Positions 26,199 to 35,185 of a DNA stretch of 41,139 nt are shown one piece after another. Numbering within the stretch: the first letter of the stretch is position 1; each line of letters starts with the position of its first letter. The notes under the pieces are model-generated. The model searched no databases and was not told the origin of the DNA. It worked only from the letters and a program-made list of their open reading frames with translations. The translations under genes and the position numbers were made by a program. This DNA is from Nostoc sp. LEGE 06077 (GTDB taxonomy: Bacteria; Cyanobacteriota; Cyanobacteriia; Cyanobacteriales; Nostocaceae), in the NCBI RefSeq assembly GCF_015207705.1, contig NZ_JADEWI010000056.1, positions 1 through 41,139 of the forward strand. The letters are read 5' to 3'.

Positions 26199-27347
26199 AT
26201 GTTCCAAAGCGTAAATTCTGTTCCAGCCTTTGATATCAAGCAGCAATACGTCACTATCGAAGCAGAAGTGAGTGCAGCAGTGCTAGAAGTTTTGGCTTCC
26301 GGGCGTTATATTGGTGGCCCAATAATTGAAAGCTTTGAGCAACAATTTGCTGCCTATCATGGTGTTACTAATTGTATAGCTTGTAACTCTGGAACTGATG
26401 CACTCTACTTAGCACTACGAGGTTTAGAAATTGGTGCAGGCGATGAGGTGATTACCACACCGTTTACTTTTATTGCAACAGCTGAGGTAATCAGCGCCGT
26501 AGGAGCCAAGCCTGTATTTGTAGATATAGATATTAATACATTTAACTTAGATTTACGGCAAATAGCTGCGGCAGTTACACCCAAAACCAAGGCGATTATT
26601 CCGGTGCATTTATTCGGACAGCCTGTGGATATGACAGAGTTAATGGCGATCGCTAATACTCACAATTTGGTTGTAATTGAAGACTGCGCTCAATCTACTG
26701 GGGCAATTTGGGAGAATCAAAAAGTTGGCAGCCTTGGGCATATTGGTTGCTTTAGTTTTTACCCTACCAAGAATCTTGGCGGTTGTGGCGATGGTGGGGC
26801 GATTACAACTAATGATCCAGAATTAGCGGCAAAGATGCGGGTAATTAAGGAACATGGGCAAATAAATCGCTATTACTACGAAGAAATTGGCGTAAATAGT
26901 CGCCTAGATGCCATTCAAGCCGCGATTCTACAAATTAAGCTGCGTTATCTTGATAATTGGAATCAACAAAGACAAGCGATCGCCTCGTATTATCAGCAGT
27001 TTCTCAAGCAAATTCCGGGAATTGTCGTCCCTGAAGAACTCCCCGGTGGCAAAAGTGTCTGGAATCAATACACAATTCGCATTGTGAGTGAATCCCGTAA
27101 CGGTGCTAGTGCTTCACGTCGAGACTGGGTAAAGAATCAATTGCAAGAACGGGGTGTAAATTCGATGGTTTACTATCCCTATCCATTACATTTACAGCCA
27201 GTCTATCAACATTTAGACTACAAACCTGGACAATTGCCCGTAGCCGAGCAAACTTGTCATGAGGTTTTATCTTTGCCGATGTTCCCCGAACTCACAACCC
27301 CGCAACAAGATCAGGTAATTTATGCGCTGAAGGATTGTTTGGCGTAA
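26199..27347 (+). CDS. DegT/DnrJ/EryC1/StrS-family sugar aminotransferase
   Basis: This 382-residue PLP enzyme transfers an amino group to a nucleotide-linked keto-sugar. CNSGTDALYLAL, PFTFIATAEVI, PVHLFGQPVDM and EDCAQSTGA are family blocks, and the PLP lysine is Lys191 in SFYPTKNLGGCGDGGA. The ending PMFPELT is also typical. Such enzymes serve lipopolysaccharide, capsule or glycolipid synthesis. No other sugar-nucleotide genes are adjacent, so the pathway is unknown. Confidence 0.92.
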   Translation: MFQSVNSVPAFDIKQQYVTIEAEVSAAVLEVLASGRYIGGPIIESFEQQFAAYHGVTNCIACNSGTDALYLALRGLEIGAGDEVITTPFTFIATAEVISAVGAKPVFVDIDINTFNLDLRQIAAAVTPKTKAIIPVHLFGQPVDMTELMAIANTHNLVVIEDCAQSTGAIWENQKVGSLGHIGCFSFYPTKNLGGCGDGGAITTNDPELAAKMRVIKEHGQINRYYYEEIGVNSRLDAIQAAILQIKLRYLDNWNQQRQAIASYYQQFLKQIPGIVVPEELPGGKSVWNQYTIRIVSESRNGASASRRDWVKNQLQERGVNSMVYYPYPLHLQPVYQHLDYKPGQLPVAEQTCHEVLSLPMFPELTTPQQDQVIYALKDCLA

Positions 27348-27360
27348 ATATAGCCGGGGA

Positions 27361-27386
27361 CAGGTAGTAGGTGACAGGTGACAGGG
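27361..27386. repeat. heptameric short tandem repeat
   Basis: The run CAGGTAGTAGGTGACAGG and TGACAGGG repeats the same seven-base unit as at 17108-17163. Confidence 0.6.
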
Positions 27387-27464
27387 TTAAAAGCTTTGTG
27401 GTGTCTAAGTTTTATTATTGAGCGATGTCCTAAGCAACTTGGCTACTGCCATAAAGTATGAAGT

Positions 27465-27585
27465 GTGCAACTTTCTCTCAAACCTAACCCCCAACCCCTT
27501 CCCTTGTAGGGAAGGGGAGCAAGATTCAAAGCCTCTCCCCGAAGCGGAGAGAGGTTTGGAGAGGGGTTTCAAGAATAAGTTGCAC
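27465..27585 (+). repeat. palindromic repeat family G, intact copy G3
   Basis: The unit begins GTGCAAC and ends GTTGCAC. Inside are two hairpins: CCCCTTCCCTTGTAGGGAAG with GGG, and CCTCTCCCCGAAGCGGAGAG with AGG. It serves as the undisturbed reference for the split copies G1 and G2. Confidence 0.75.
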
Positions 27586-27658
27586 ATTGCGTTAAAGTAT
27601 GAGGTGTGAAGGATGAAACATTTGTTTTAAGTTTCACCCTTCATCCTCTACTGACAAA

Positions 27659-28405
27659 TTAGACAATCGCGCGGTTATTAGCAGTCGCCAAAGCTTCAAC
27701 TAAACCACGTACAGCGGCAATCATGGCGATTTCGCTGTTGAGTTGGTTAATAGCCGAACCGACACCCACGCCAGCCGCACCAGCCGCGATCGCTAAAGGT
27801 GCTGTAACGTTAGAAATACCGGAAGCGCACAATACTGGAACTGAGACAGCGCGAGAAATTTCGTAAGCTGCGGCTAAAGTAGGCGCAGCTTTTTCAATTA
27901 ATCCCAAAGTCCCAGGGTGAATAGGTTGGCTGCTGGTACCGCCTTCGGTTTGAATAATATCAGCCCCAGCTTTGACTAGTTCTTCTGCCAGTTGTACCTG
28001 TTGATCTAGTTTCAGGATGTGGGGAACTGTCACAGATAAGGTGATTTCTGGTAGCAGGGCGCGGGTTTGCTGAGTCAGCGCTAACACTTCTTCAGCTTCA
28101 AATCTGCGTCCTTGGGCGTAAAAGGAATCAAAATTGCCAATTTCAATCAAATCTGCGCCAGCTGCTACAGCTTGGACAAATTTTTCTGGCTCAACTGCTG
28201 ATACACAAATTGGTAAATTAATCAAGCTTTTCGCCATTGCGACTATTGCCGGATCAGCAGCAATATCCACAAAAGTCGCACCACCCAATTCAGCAGCTTT
28301 AATAGTAGCAGCCACGCGATCGCGGTCAAAGTTATGTAACCCGCTAATTACTTTCAGAACACGGCCGTTAGTAAATGCACGTTGTAGAGCAGAATGTATT
28401 GTCAT
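27659..28405 (-). CDS. ycf23: Ycf23-family (DUF561) TIM-barrel protein
   Basis: This 248-residue protein matches the Ycf23 family of cyanobacteria and red-algal plastids: LKVISGLHNFDRDRVAA, GGATFVDIAADP, ICVSAVEPEKFV, LIEIGNFDSFYAQGRRF, LSVTVPHILKLDQQV, IIQTEGGTSSQPIHPG and PVLCASGISNVTAPLAIAAG. The last segment is like the phosphate-binding end of a TIM barrel. The biochemical role is not established. It is a single gene with no obvious operon partner. Confidence 0.93.
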   Translation of the reverse strand: MTIHSALQRAFTNGRVLKVISGLHNFDRDRVAATIKAAELGGATFVDIAADPAIVAMAKSLINLPICVSAVEPEKFVQAVAAGADLIEIGNFDSFYAQGRRFEAEEVLALTQQTRALLPEITLSVTVPHILKLDQQVQLAEELVKAGADIIQTEGGTSSQPIHPGTLGLIEKAAPTLAAAYEISRAVSVPVLCASGISNVTAPLAIAAGAAGVGVGSAINQLNSEIAMIAAVRGLVEALATANNRAIV

Positions 28406-28534
28406 AGTTTGTTTTTTGTAGCTACGAAGGTAGGAATATTTTTACACTACTGAGCGTTTGCGGCTAGGGGGTAGTTAGTAGTTCAAGACAGAATCTTAGA
28501 TGTTGAGATGGGTGCAAGGGTGTAAGGGTGCAGG

Positions 28535-28732
28535 CTATGGTGTACACACAAATCTTGGTTAAGTCCCGCCTCGGAATGAATTCCGAGTCTCACAGCGCAA
28601 GTCCTCTGAAGAGGACTCAACAAGAAACTCATTCCAGTCCACGCTTTGTGGACTTTAGCTATGAGCCTGGAACTTTAGTTCTAGGCGGGATGCGTTTCAT
28701 ACTGCCTATTTTGACTTGTGTGTACACAGTGG
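28535..28732 (+). mobile_element. nested-hairpin element P, copy P4
   Basis: The 198-bp copy has ends CTATGGTGTACACACAA and TTGTGTGTACACAGTGG, the perfect inner pair TCCCGCCT/AGGCGGGA, and hairpins CTCGGAATGAATTCCGAG, GTCCTCTGAAGAGGAC, GTCCACGCTTTGTGGAC and CCTGGAACTTTAGTTCTAGG. No clear target duplication or host palindrome is seen here. Confidence 0.85.
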
Positions 28733-29016
28733 AGGGGAGAGAAATTCTATCTATATTCACTTTCCAAATGTCTGGAAAATTTTAATACTTACATCTAGTA
28801 CAGGTTGGCGTAAATAAACAGACCATCTGGAATTGCGAAAAGGCTTGTGGTATCACTATTCTTTCTTTTTCCTTTTGACTTTTTACTTTTGCCTTGTTGT
28901 ACTAGTTTATTACTTAGGATTAATTGTTAGCGCTCTAATGTTTAGATAAACTAACATAAGGCTTAACTAATTAAACTCAACATTTTTGCGAAAAACACCA
29001 GCTACTCTGTGTGAAT
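28733..29016. other. upstream region of the efflux genes
   Basis: It contains a T-rich run (28858-28896, TTCTTTCTTTTTCCTTTTGA) that reads as a degenerate seven-base repeat. No gene or operator was recognised. Confidence 0.4.
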
Positions 29017-30408
29017 ATGAGCCGTTTTTCTGTCTTGATTACAAATCCTGTGTTGCAAATCTTACCCAAGAGTTTGAGCGATCGCAACTTCCTGCCAAAA
29101 AGGAGGTTATGGCTATTGATTCTAGGTTTGGCTTATCTCTGTTCTGCCTGTGCTAAAGCTTCCGAAGCGCAATCAACAGGCAAAGATACAGGGAAAAAAC
29201 GACCTGTACCTGTAATGGTAGCAACTGCTACTCAAAAAACGATACCAATCTTGATTCGGGGTACAGGCACAGTTGAAGCATATTCAACTGTCTCTGTCAA
29301 ATCACAAATTGGCGGGCTGTTAACAGGAGTTTATTTCCAACAAGGAAAGAACGTCAAAAAAGGGGATTTGCTATTTCGGATCGATTCTCGTCCCCAGCAA
29401 GCAGCACTGATGCAAGCGATCGCCGCCAAAGCCAAAGACGAGGCATTAGTCAAGCAATCCCAGGCTAATGTTACCAAAGCGATCGCCCAAGTTAACCAAG
29501 CCAAAACCACAGTCCTCAAAGATTTAGCGCAGGCGAATAATGCCAATGTTCAAGCAAAACGCTATGCTGGTTTACTGCAACAAGGAGCAATTAGTAAAGA
29601 GCAATCTGAACAATACCAAACAAGTGCAGTTGCTCAAACAGCAACAGTCAAAGCAGATCAAGATGGGGTAGCTAATGCCCAAGCAGCAGTAGTCGCCGCC
29701 GAGGCAGATGTCAAAAATGTCCAAGCCGCCGTAGCCGCAGATGAAGCAGCAATTGATAATGCTAAAGTCCAGCTTTCTTATAGTTCTATTTATTCGCCAA
29801 TTACTGGACGAACTGGTAGCTTCAAGTTGAATCAAGGTAATTTAGTCACCGCCAATTCCACAGATCCCCTAATTACCATCAGCCAGATTCGCCCGATATA
29901 TGTAAACTTTTCCCTTCCCCAGCGAATGCTGCCCGACTTAAAAAAGTACACCAGCAACGGCAAGTTAGAAGTTGATGTCATCCCCCCCAAAGATGCAGGA
30001 AATCCTGTACATGGCTATTTAACTTTTATTGACAGTGGTGTCAATACGCAAACTGGGACAATTCAAATCAAAGGCACATTTAGCAATGATGACGAGCGAT
30101 TGTTACCAGGGCAATTTGTGAATGTTGTCCTCAAATTATCAGAAATACCCAATGCTGTTACTGTCCCTACCAAAGCCATCCAAGCCGGACAGCAACAGCA
30201 ATTTGTCTATGTAGTCAAACCAGACAAAACAGTAGAAATGCGCCCTGTAGTTGTGGGAGATACAGTCAATAATGAAACTGCGATCGCCCAAGGCATCAAA
30301 CCAGGTGAACAAGTAGTCATCGATGGACAATTCAACCTTGTACCTGGAGCAGCAGTGCAAGTTAAGCAGGGATTAGCAGGAGGCAAAGGGCAGGAGGGCA
30401 GAAGGTAA
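29017..30408 (+). CDS. RND efflux periplasmic adaptor (membrane fusion protein)
   Basis: This 463-residue HlyD/AcrA-type protein has an N-terminal signal segment (LWLLILGLAYLCSACAKAS; a lipoprotein cut before the second Cys is possible but the -3 Cys is atypical). The lipoyl-like half motifs are VSVKSQIGGLLTGVYFQQGK and SIYSPITGRTGSF, and a long alpha-helical hairpin rich in Ala and Gln lies between (about 125-260). A beta-barrel and C-terminal domain follow (AVTVPTKAIQAGQQQQFVYV). It lies 61 bp upstream of the RND pump gene. I start at ATG 29017; a GTG six bases earlier is equally possible. Confidence 0.9.
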   Translation: MSRFSVLITNPVLQILPKSLSDRNFLPKRRLWLLILGLAYLCSACAKASEAQSTGKDTGKKRPVPVMVATATQKTIPILIRGTGTVEAYSTVSVKSQIGGLLTGVYFQQGKNVKKGDLLFRIDSRPQQAALMQAIAAKAKDEALVKQSQANVTKAIAQVNQAKTTVLKDLAQANNANVQAKRYAGLLQQGAISKEQSEQYQTSAVAQTATVKADQDGVANAQAAVVAAEADVKNVQAAVAADEAAIDNAKVQLSYSSIYSPITGRTGSFKLNQGNLVTANSTDPLITISQIRPIYVNFSLPQRMLPDLKKYTSNGKLEVDVIPPKDAGNPVHGYLTFIDSGVNTQTGTIQIKGTFSNDDERLLPGQFVNVVLKLSEIPNAVTVPTKAIQAGQQQQFVYVVKPDKTVEMRPVVVGDTVNNETAIAQGIKPGEQVVIDGQFNLVPGAAVQVKQGLAGGKGQEGRR

Positions 30409-30469
30409 ACCACTCTGACATTAATACTTTCTATCCAGATGCTCTTGGCTATAAAAAATAGGAAAATCT

Positions 30470-33400
30470 ATGAATATTTCCGAGTTATTTATTCGTCGCC
30501 CAATCATGACGACTTTGGTAATGGTTGGCGTGTTGATTTTTGGGCTGATGAGTTACCGAATGTTGCCTGTGAGTGACTTACCGAATGTGGATTTTCCCAC
30601 AATTCAGGTGAGTGCTAACTTGCCTGGGGCGAATCCAGAGACAATGGCGGCATCGGTAGCCACACCTTTAGAAGCGCAATTTTCGAGTATTGCTGGCTTG
30701 AGTTCCATGAACTCGACTAGTTCCTTGGGCAGTAGTCAGGTAACACTGCAATTTGATTTAAGTCGAGATATTGACGGGGCTGCCCAAGATGTGCAAGCGG
30801 CGATCGCCAAAGCCACGCGGCAATTACCTGCGGATATGCCCAGCCCTCCATCTTATCGCAAGGTCAATCCCGCAGATCAGCCAATCCTCTACATCTCCCT
30901 CAATTCTGCTGTTCTGCCCCTGTCCACCGTAGATAAATATGCCGAAACCCAACTGGCACAACGTTTATCAATGGTCAACGGGGTGGCACAGGTGCAAGTC
31001 TACGGTTCGCAAAAGTACGCCGTGAGAGTTTTGCTTGACCCGGAATCTCTCAGTGCCAAAGGTATAGGTGTAGATGAAATTGCGGAAGCTATTAGTAAAG
31101 GTAATGCCAACATTCCTACGGGGACACTGTACGGTCAAGAACAAAATTTTACCATTCAAGCCAACGGACAACTTAATGATGCGGCTGGCTATCGTTCTTT
31201 AATTGTCAGCTATCAAGGCGGTGCGCCAGTCCAACTAGGAGAAGTCGCGCAAGTCTTAGATAGTGTAGAAAATGACAAAGTTGCTAGTTGGTATTTTAGC
31301 AAGACCCAAAAGCCAAATCAAAAATCTAACTCTGGTGTGCGGGCAATTGTTCTAGCCATTCAAAAGCAACCGGGAACCAATACCGTTGAAGTGGTCGAGG
31401 CGATTAAAAAACTACTGCCCAAATTCCGCGAACAAATTCCCGCAGCGGTGAATATGGAGATTCTCTACGATCGCTCTCAAGCCATTCGTGAATCGGTCGA
31501 TGATGTACAATTCACGCTGTTACTGACGATTGGTTTGGTTGTGTTGGTAATTTTCCTCTTTCTTCGCAACCTCCGGGCGACAATTATACCGAGTTTGGCA
31601 GTACCGCTATCTTTAGTCGCCACCTTTGGGGTAATGCTATTGCTGGGCTTCTCCCTCGATAACCTCTCACTCATGGCGTTGACTCTTTCCGTCGGTTTTG
31701 TGGTGGATGATGCGGTAGTGATGCTAGAAAATATCGTCCGTCACATGGAAATGGGTGAAAGTCGTTTAGAAGCAGCCTTGAATGGTTCACGGGAAATTGG
31801 CTTTACAATTTTGTCTATGACCATTTCTTTAGTCGCCGTATTTATTCCCGTGCTGTTTATGGGCGGGATTTTAGGGCGATTATTCCGCGAGTTTGCTGTG
31901 ACTATTAGCGTGGCAATTCTCGTATCGGGAATAATTTCTCTCAGCTTGACACCAATGCTGTGTTCTCGATTCTTGCTTCCACCCCATCACCAGCAAGAAG
32001 ACGCATCAGAACCAGCGAAAAAAGGTTTCAAAGGCAGAATTCAAAGATTTAATCGGGGACTGTATAATACTTCCGAAAAATTTTTCGATGTCATCTTGGG
32101 TGGCTATGCGTGGAGTTTAAAGCGATCGCTCAAATATCATCGCACGACAATGTTTATCTCTGGGGCAATTGTTGTTGCCACAGTTTATCTATTTATGATT
32201 GTGCCGAAAGGGTTTATTCCCACTGCGGATGTCGGACAAATCACCGCCTCCACCCAAGCCGCCGAAGATATATCCTTTGCTGAAATGGTAAAACATCAAC
32301 AGGCAGTAGCGGCGATCGCAGATCGTGATCCCAATATTGCAGCGATTAACTCTAGCGTTGGTGCAGGTGGGGCAAATGCTTCTAGTAATACAGGACGCTT
32401 ATTTATTAGCCTCAAACCCCGCGAAGAACGTCAACTGAGTGCTGATGAAATTGTCCAAGAACTGCGCCCCAAACTATCACGCATCCCTGGGATGAAGGTT
32501 TTCTTACAAAACCCACCAGCGATTAATATTGGTGGACAACAAACCAAAGCCCAATATCAATTCAGCTTACAAAGTCCGAATATTCAAGATTTATATCAAT
32601 ATGCACCAACATTAGAAGAAAAACTCCGAGGGCTACCTGATTTACAAGATGTCAACAGTGATTTGCAAATCAAAAACCCCCAAGTACAAGTTGACATCAA
32701 CCGTGATCAAGCGGCATCTATGGGGCTAACAGCCGAACAAATCGAAACTGCCCTAAGTAATGCCTACGGTACACGGCAAGTTTCCACAATTTACGCCTCC
32801 GATAGCCAATATCAAGTGATTATGGGAGTCGAACCTAAATATCAGGGAGACCCCAGCGCCTTAGAATTGCTATCAATTCACTCCCCCAATGGACAAATAG
32901 TACCCTTAAATGCCGTCGCCAGCATCTCGAAAGGTGTGGGGCCTTTGACTATCAACCACTCAGGGCAGTTAGCTGCTGTAACTATTTCCTTTAACCTCAA
33001 ACCCGGAGTGTCACTAGGTAACGTCACAGAAAAAATTACCCAACTCGCCCGGCAAACATTACCAGCCAGCATCACAACAGGTTTCCAAGGTTCAGCCCAA
33101 GCGTTTCAGTCTTCCTTGCAAGGTTTGGGATTACTACTGCTAGTTGCGGTTTTAGTAATTTATATTGTGCTGGGCATTCTCTATGAGAACTTTATTCACC
33201 CTTTGACAATTCTTTCGAGTTTGCCATCAGCCGGATTTGGCGCATTGTTAACCTTGTTACTATTCCAAGTTGACTTGAATATTTACGCCTTTGTCGGCAT
33301 CATTCTGCTAATTGGGATTGTCAAGAAAAACGGCATTATGATGGTTGACTTTGCCATTGAAGCCCGGCAAAGTGGTAAGACTCCCTATGATGCCATCTAT

Positions 33401-33646
33401 GAAGCTTGTGTCGTTAGGTTTCGCCCGATTATGATGACCACAATGGCAGCTTTGATGGGGACTTTACCCATTGCCCTGGGGTTGGGCGCAGGCGGAGATA
33501 CACGCCGTCCTCTTGGTTTAGCAGTGGTGGGGGGATTGCTGTTTTCCCAATTTCTCACACTGTATTTAACACCGGTGTTTTATACATACATGGAATCCTG
33601 GCAAAGCTTTTGGAAAAAGGGTCATACTAATTCACTAAAAGTGTGA
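30470..33646 (+). CDS. RND multidrug efflux pump (HAE1 family), C-terminus replaced by IS
   Basis: This 1058-residue inner-membrane proton-driven exporter opens FIRRPIMTTLVMVGVLIFG, and has PNVDFPTIQVSANLPGANPE in the porter domain. The proton relay Asp pair is in VGFVVDDAVVMLENIVRHM (TM4) and the Lys in LIGIVKKNGIMMVDFA (TM10). It is near full length for the MdtB/MdtC/AcrB group. The IS630 element begins at 33625, so the last six residues and the TGA come from the transposon end rather than the original gene. Those residues are past the last membrane helix, so function may be kept. It pairs with the adaptor; no outer-membrane channel gene is present. Confidence 0.92.
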   Translation: MNISELFIRRPIMTTLVMVGVLIFGLMSYRMLPVSDLPNVDFPTIQVSANLPGANPETMAASVATPLEAQFSSIAGLSSMNSTSSLGSSQVTLQFDLSRDIDGAAQDVQAAIAKATRQLPADMPSPPSYRKVNPADQPILYISLNSAVLPLSTVDKYAETQLAQRLSMVNGVAQVQVYGSQKYAVRVLLDPESLSAKGIGVDEIAEAISKGNANIPTGTLYGQEQNFTIQANGQLNDAAGYRSLIVSYQGGAPVQLGEVAQVLDSVENDKVASWYFSKTQKPNQKSNSGVRAIVLAIQKQPGTNTVEVVEAIKKLLPKFREQIPAAVNMEILYDRSQAIRESVDDVQFTLLLTIGLVVLVIFLFLRNLRATIIPSLAVPLSLVATFGVMLLLGFSLDNLSLMALTLSVGFVVDDAVVMLENIVRHMEMGESRLEAALNGSREIGFTILSMTISLVAVFIPVLFMGGILGRLFREFAVTISVAILVSGIISLSLTPMLCSRFLLPPHHQQEDASEPAKKGFKGRIQRFNRGLYNTSEKFFDVILGGYAWSLKRSLKYHRTTMFISGAIVVATVYLFMIVPKGFIPTADVGQITASTQAAEDISFAEMVKHQQAVAAIADRDPNIAAINSSVGAGGANASSNTGRLFISLKPREERQLSADEIVQELRPKLSRIPGMKVFLQNPPAINIGGQQTKAQYQFSLQSPNIQDLYQYAPTLEEKLRGLPDLQDVNSDLQIKNPQVQVDINRDQAASMGLTAEQIETALSNAYGTRQVSTIYASDSQYQVIMGVEPKYQGDPSALELLSIHSPNGQIVPLNAVASISKGVGPLTINHSGQLAAVTISFNLKPGVSLGNVTEKITQLARQTLPASITTGFQGSAQAFQSSLQGLGLLLLVAVLVIYIVLGILYENFIHPLTILSSLPSAGFGALLTLLLFQVDLNIYAFVGIILLIGIVKKNGIMMVDFAIEARQSGKTPYDAIYEACVVRFRPIMMTTMAALMGTLPIALGLGAGGDTRRPLGLAVVGGLLFSQFLTLYLTPVFYTYMESWQSFWKKGHTNSLKV

Positions 33647-34762
33647 TACAGATAGTGAAAGGACAAATATGAACAAGAGAAAATGGCTGGAGTCACCAAA
33701 GTAGAAATATTTGAGTCAGTAGGAGAGTTACATGAGCTACTGATTAAACAAAAAACAGCAACAAGCCGTGAAAGAATTCAAGCTTTATACTTGCTGAAGA
33801 TGGGGCAAGTATAAACGATACAGGATGTGGCTGTTGTTGTGGGTAGAGAAAGGGTGACAGTACAGAGATGGTTAAAAACTTATACAAAGTCAGGAATAAA
33901 TGGGCTGTTATCAACAAAAAAGAGTACAGGGCGACCGCCAATTATTAAAGCTTCAGCCAGAGAACAACTTTCAAAAGAACTTGAACAGCCAGAAGGATTT
34001 AAAAGTTATGAAGAAATACGAACATGGTTGAAAGCACAAGAGGGAGTAGAGGCGTCGTATAAAGTGGTACACGATACAGTACGTTATCGAATGAAATCGA
34101 AGTTAAAAGTACCACGAGCAGTAGGGATAAAACATAACTCCGAAGCCGAATCAGAATTTAAAAAAAACTGCCACAATACCTAGAGGTCATTAAGAAACAC
34201 ATCATAGAGCCAAAAGATAAACACAAAAGAATTAGATACTGGTGTGGTGATGAAAGCCGTGTGGGGTTAAAAACAGAAATTGGAAGACTAATCACACTTC
34301 GTGGGGTTAAGCCTATCGGTAGAATGCAATGGAAGAGAGAAAATTTTTATTTATACGGGTTAGTGGAACCATTAACTGGAGAGTATTATATCTGGGAATT
34401 TTCTCATCTCAATACAGCTTGTTTTAATATTTTTTTAGAACAGTTTGCGATTACATATTCTCAAGCTATACATATTATTCGATTAGATAATGGTGCTTTT
34501 CATCTAAGCCAGAGTCTGAAAATACCAGAAAATATTATTCTCCTGTTCCAACCTCCACATACTCCGCAAGTCAATCCCATTGAAAGATTATGGGAAGAAG
34601 TTAAAAGGTATTTAAGTTGGGAATGCTTTGGAACTTTAGATGAGTTAAGAGCAGATATTTGGCAACGTCTTGAGAAATTAAACACATCAATTGTTGCTTC
34701 TATTACAGGTTGGGGTTTTATTCTTGATGCTTTATTTGTATCAGGGTTTTCGTGAATTGGTA
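33625..34762 (+). mobile_element. IS630-family insertion sequence (decaying)
   Basis: The 1.14-kb element has ends TACTAATTCACTAAAA and, from the right, TACCAATTCACGAAAA, matching at 14 of 16 positions; both continue to ATACA. The TA at each end fits the IS630/Tc1 TA target. It carries one interrupted transposase reading frame. It inserted into the 3' end of the RND pump gene. Confidence 0.88.
33683..34755 (+). pseudogene. IS630 transposase, stop codon plus frameshift
   Basis: The frame starts MAGVTKVEIFESVGELHELL, reaches TAA at 33812-33814 (codon 44) and continues in the same frame with the helix-turn-helix part VTVQRWLKTYTKSGINGLLS. At a run of eight A (about 34160-34167) the reading must slip by -1 to go on with LPQYLEVIKKHI, then the catalytic core: WCGDESRVGL (first Asp), IRLDNGAFHLS (second Asp) and NPIERLWEEVKRYL (Glu). 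A-run slippage is used by several IS630 relatives, so the shift may be normal, but the TAA is a real break. Not functional unless read through. Confidence 0.88.
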
Positions 34763-34855
34763 TCACCTGAATCCTTACGTATGTACAGGGTTTTATTTCC
34801 TAAAATAGAGAGCAAAGGGAATGAGAATGATATAGGCAAGCTGAAATCTTATTGC

Positions 34856-35140
34856 TTAGTATTCCAATGTTAAGGTTTTGAATTTTGGTGTATTGTCCTC
34901 TAAGCCAGTATTTGCTTGCTGATGGATCGTGTTCTCTTCAGCAATTGTTTGACTATTTAAAATAGCAAGACGTTGCTGAATCTGATGTCGGCGTGCTTCG
35001 AGTTTTTCTAGTTCCTCCTCTAAACGCTCCTTCTCTAACATCATTTTGTAAGCATTTAAGTAAGCTGTTGCTTGAGAACGTTGAGGAGGCATGGTGCTAA
35101 GTTTGGCTTGAATTTGTCTGCGGTTTGGAGTGCGATGCAT
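34856..35140 (-). CDS. small coiled-coil protein of unknown function
   Basis: This 94-residue protein has a basic start (MHRTPNRRQIQAKL) and a strong coiled coil at about residues 35-70 (MMLEKERLEEELEKLEARR, HQIQQRLAIL) followed by a polar tail. I do not recognise its family. It follows the ArsA-like ATPase gene by 45 bp on the same strand, so it could be a small partner or adaptor of that ATPase (inference). Confidence 0.65.
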   Translation of the reverse strand: MHRTPNRRQIQAKLSTMPPQRSQATAYLNAYKMMLEKERLEEELEKLEARRHQIQQRLAILNSQTIAEENTIHQQANTGLEDNTPKFKTLTLEY

Positions 35141-35185
35141 AATAAATATCTCTTTGGGTATGAAAGTATTTAGTCTAATTAGCCG

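Noticed and set aside
34160-34167. A-run frameshift in IS630 as a sequencing error
   Set aside because: Slippage on A-runs is used by relatives, and an independent TAA break exists at 33812, so decay or programmed slippage explains it as well.
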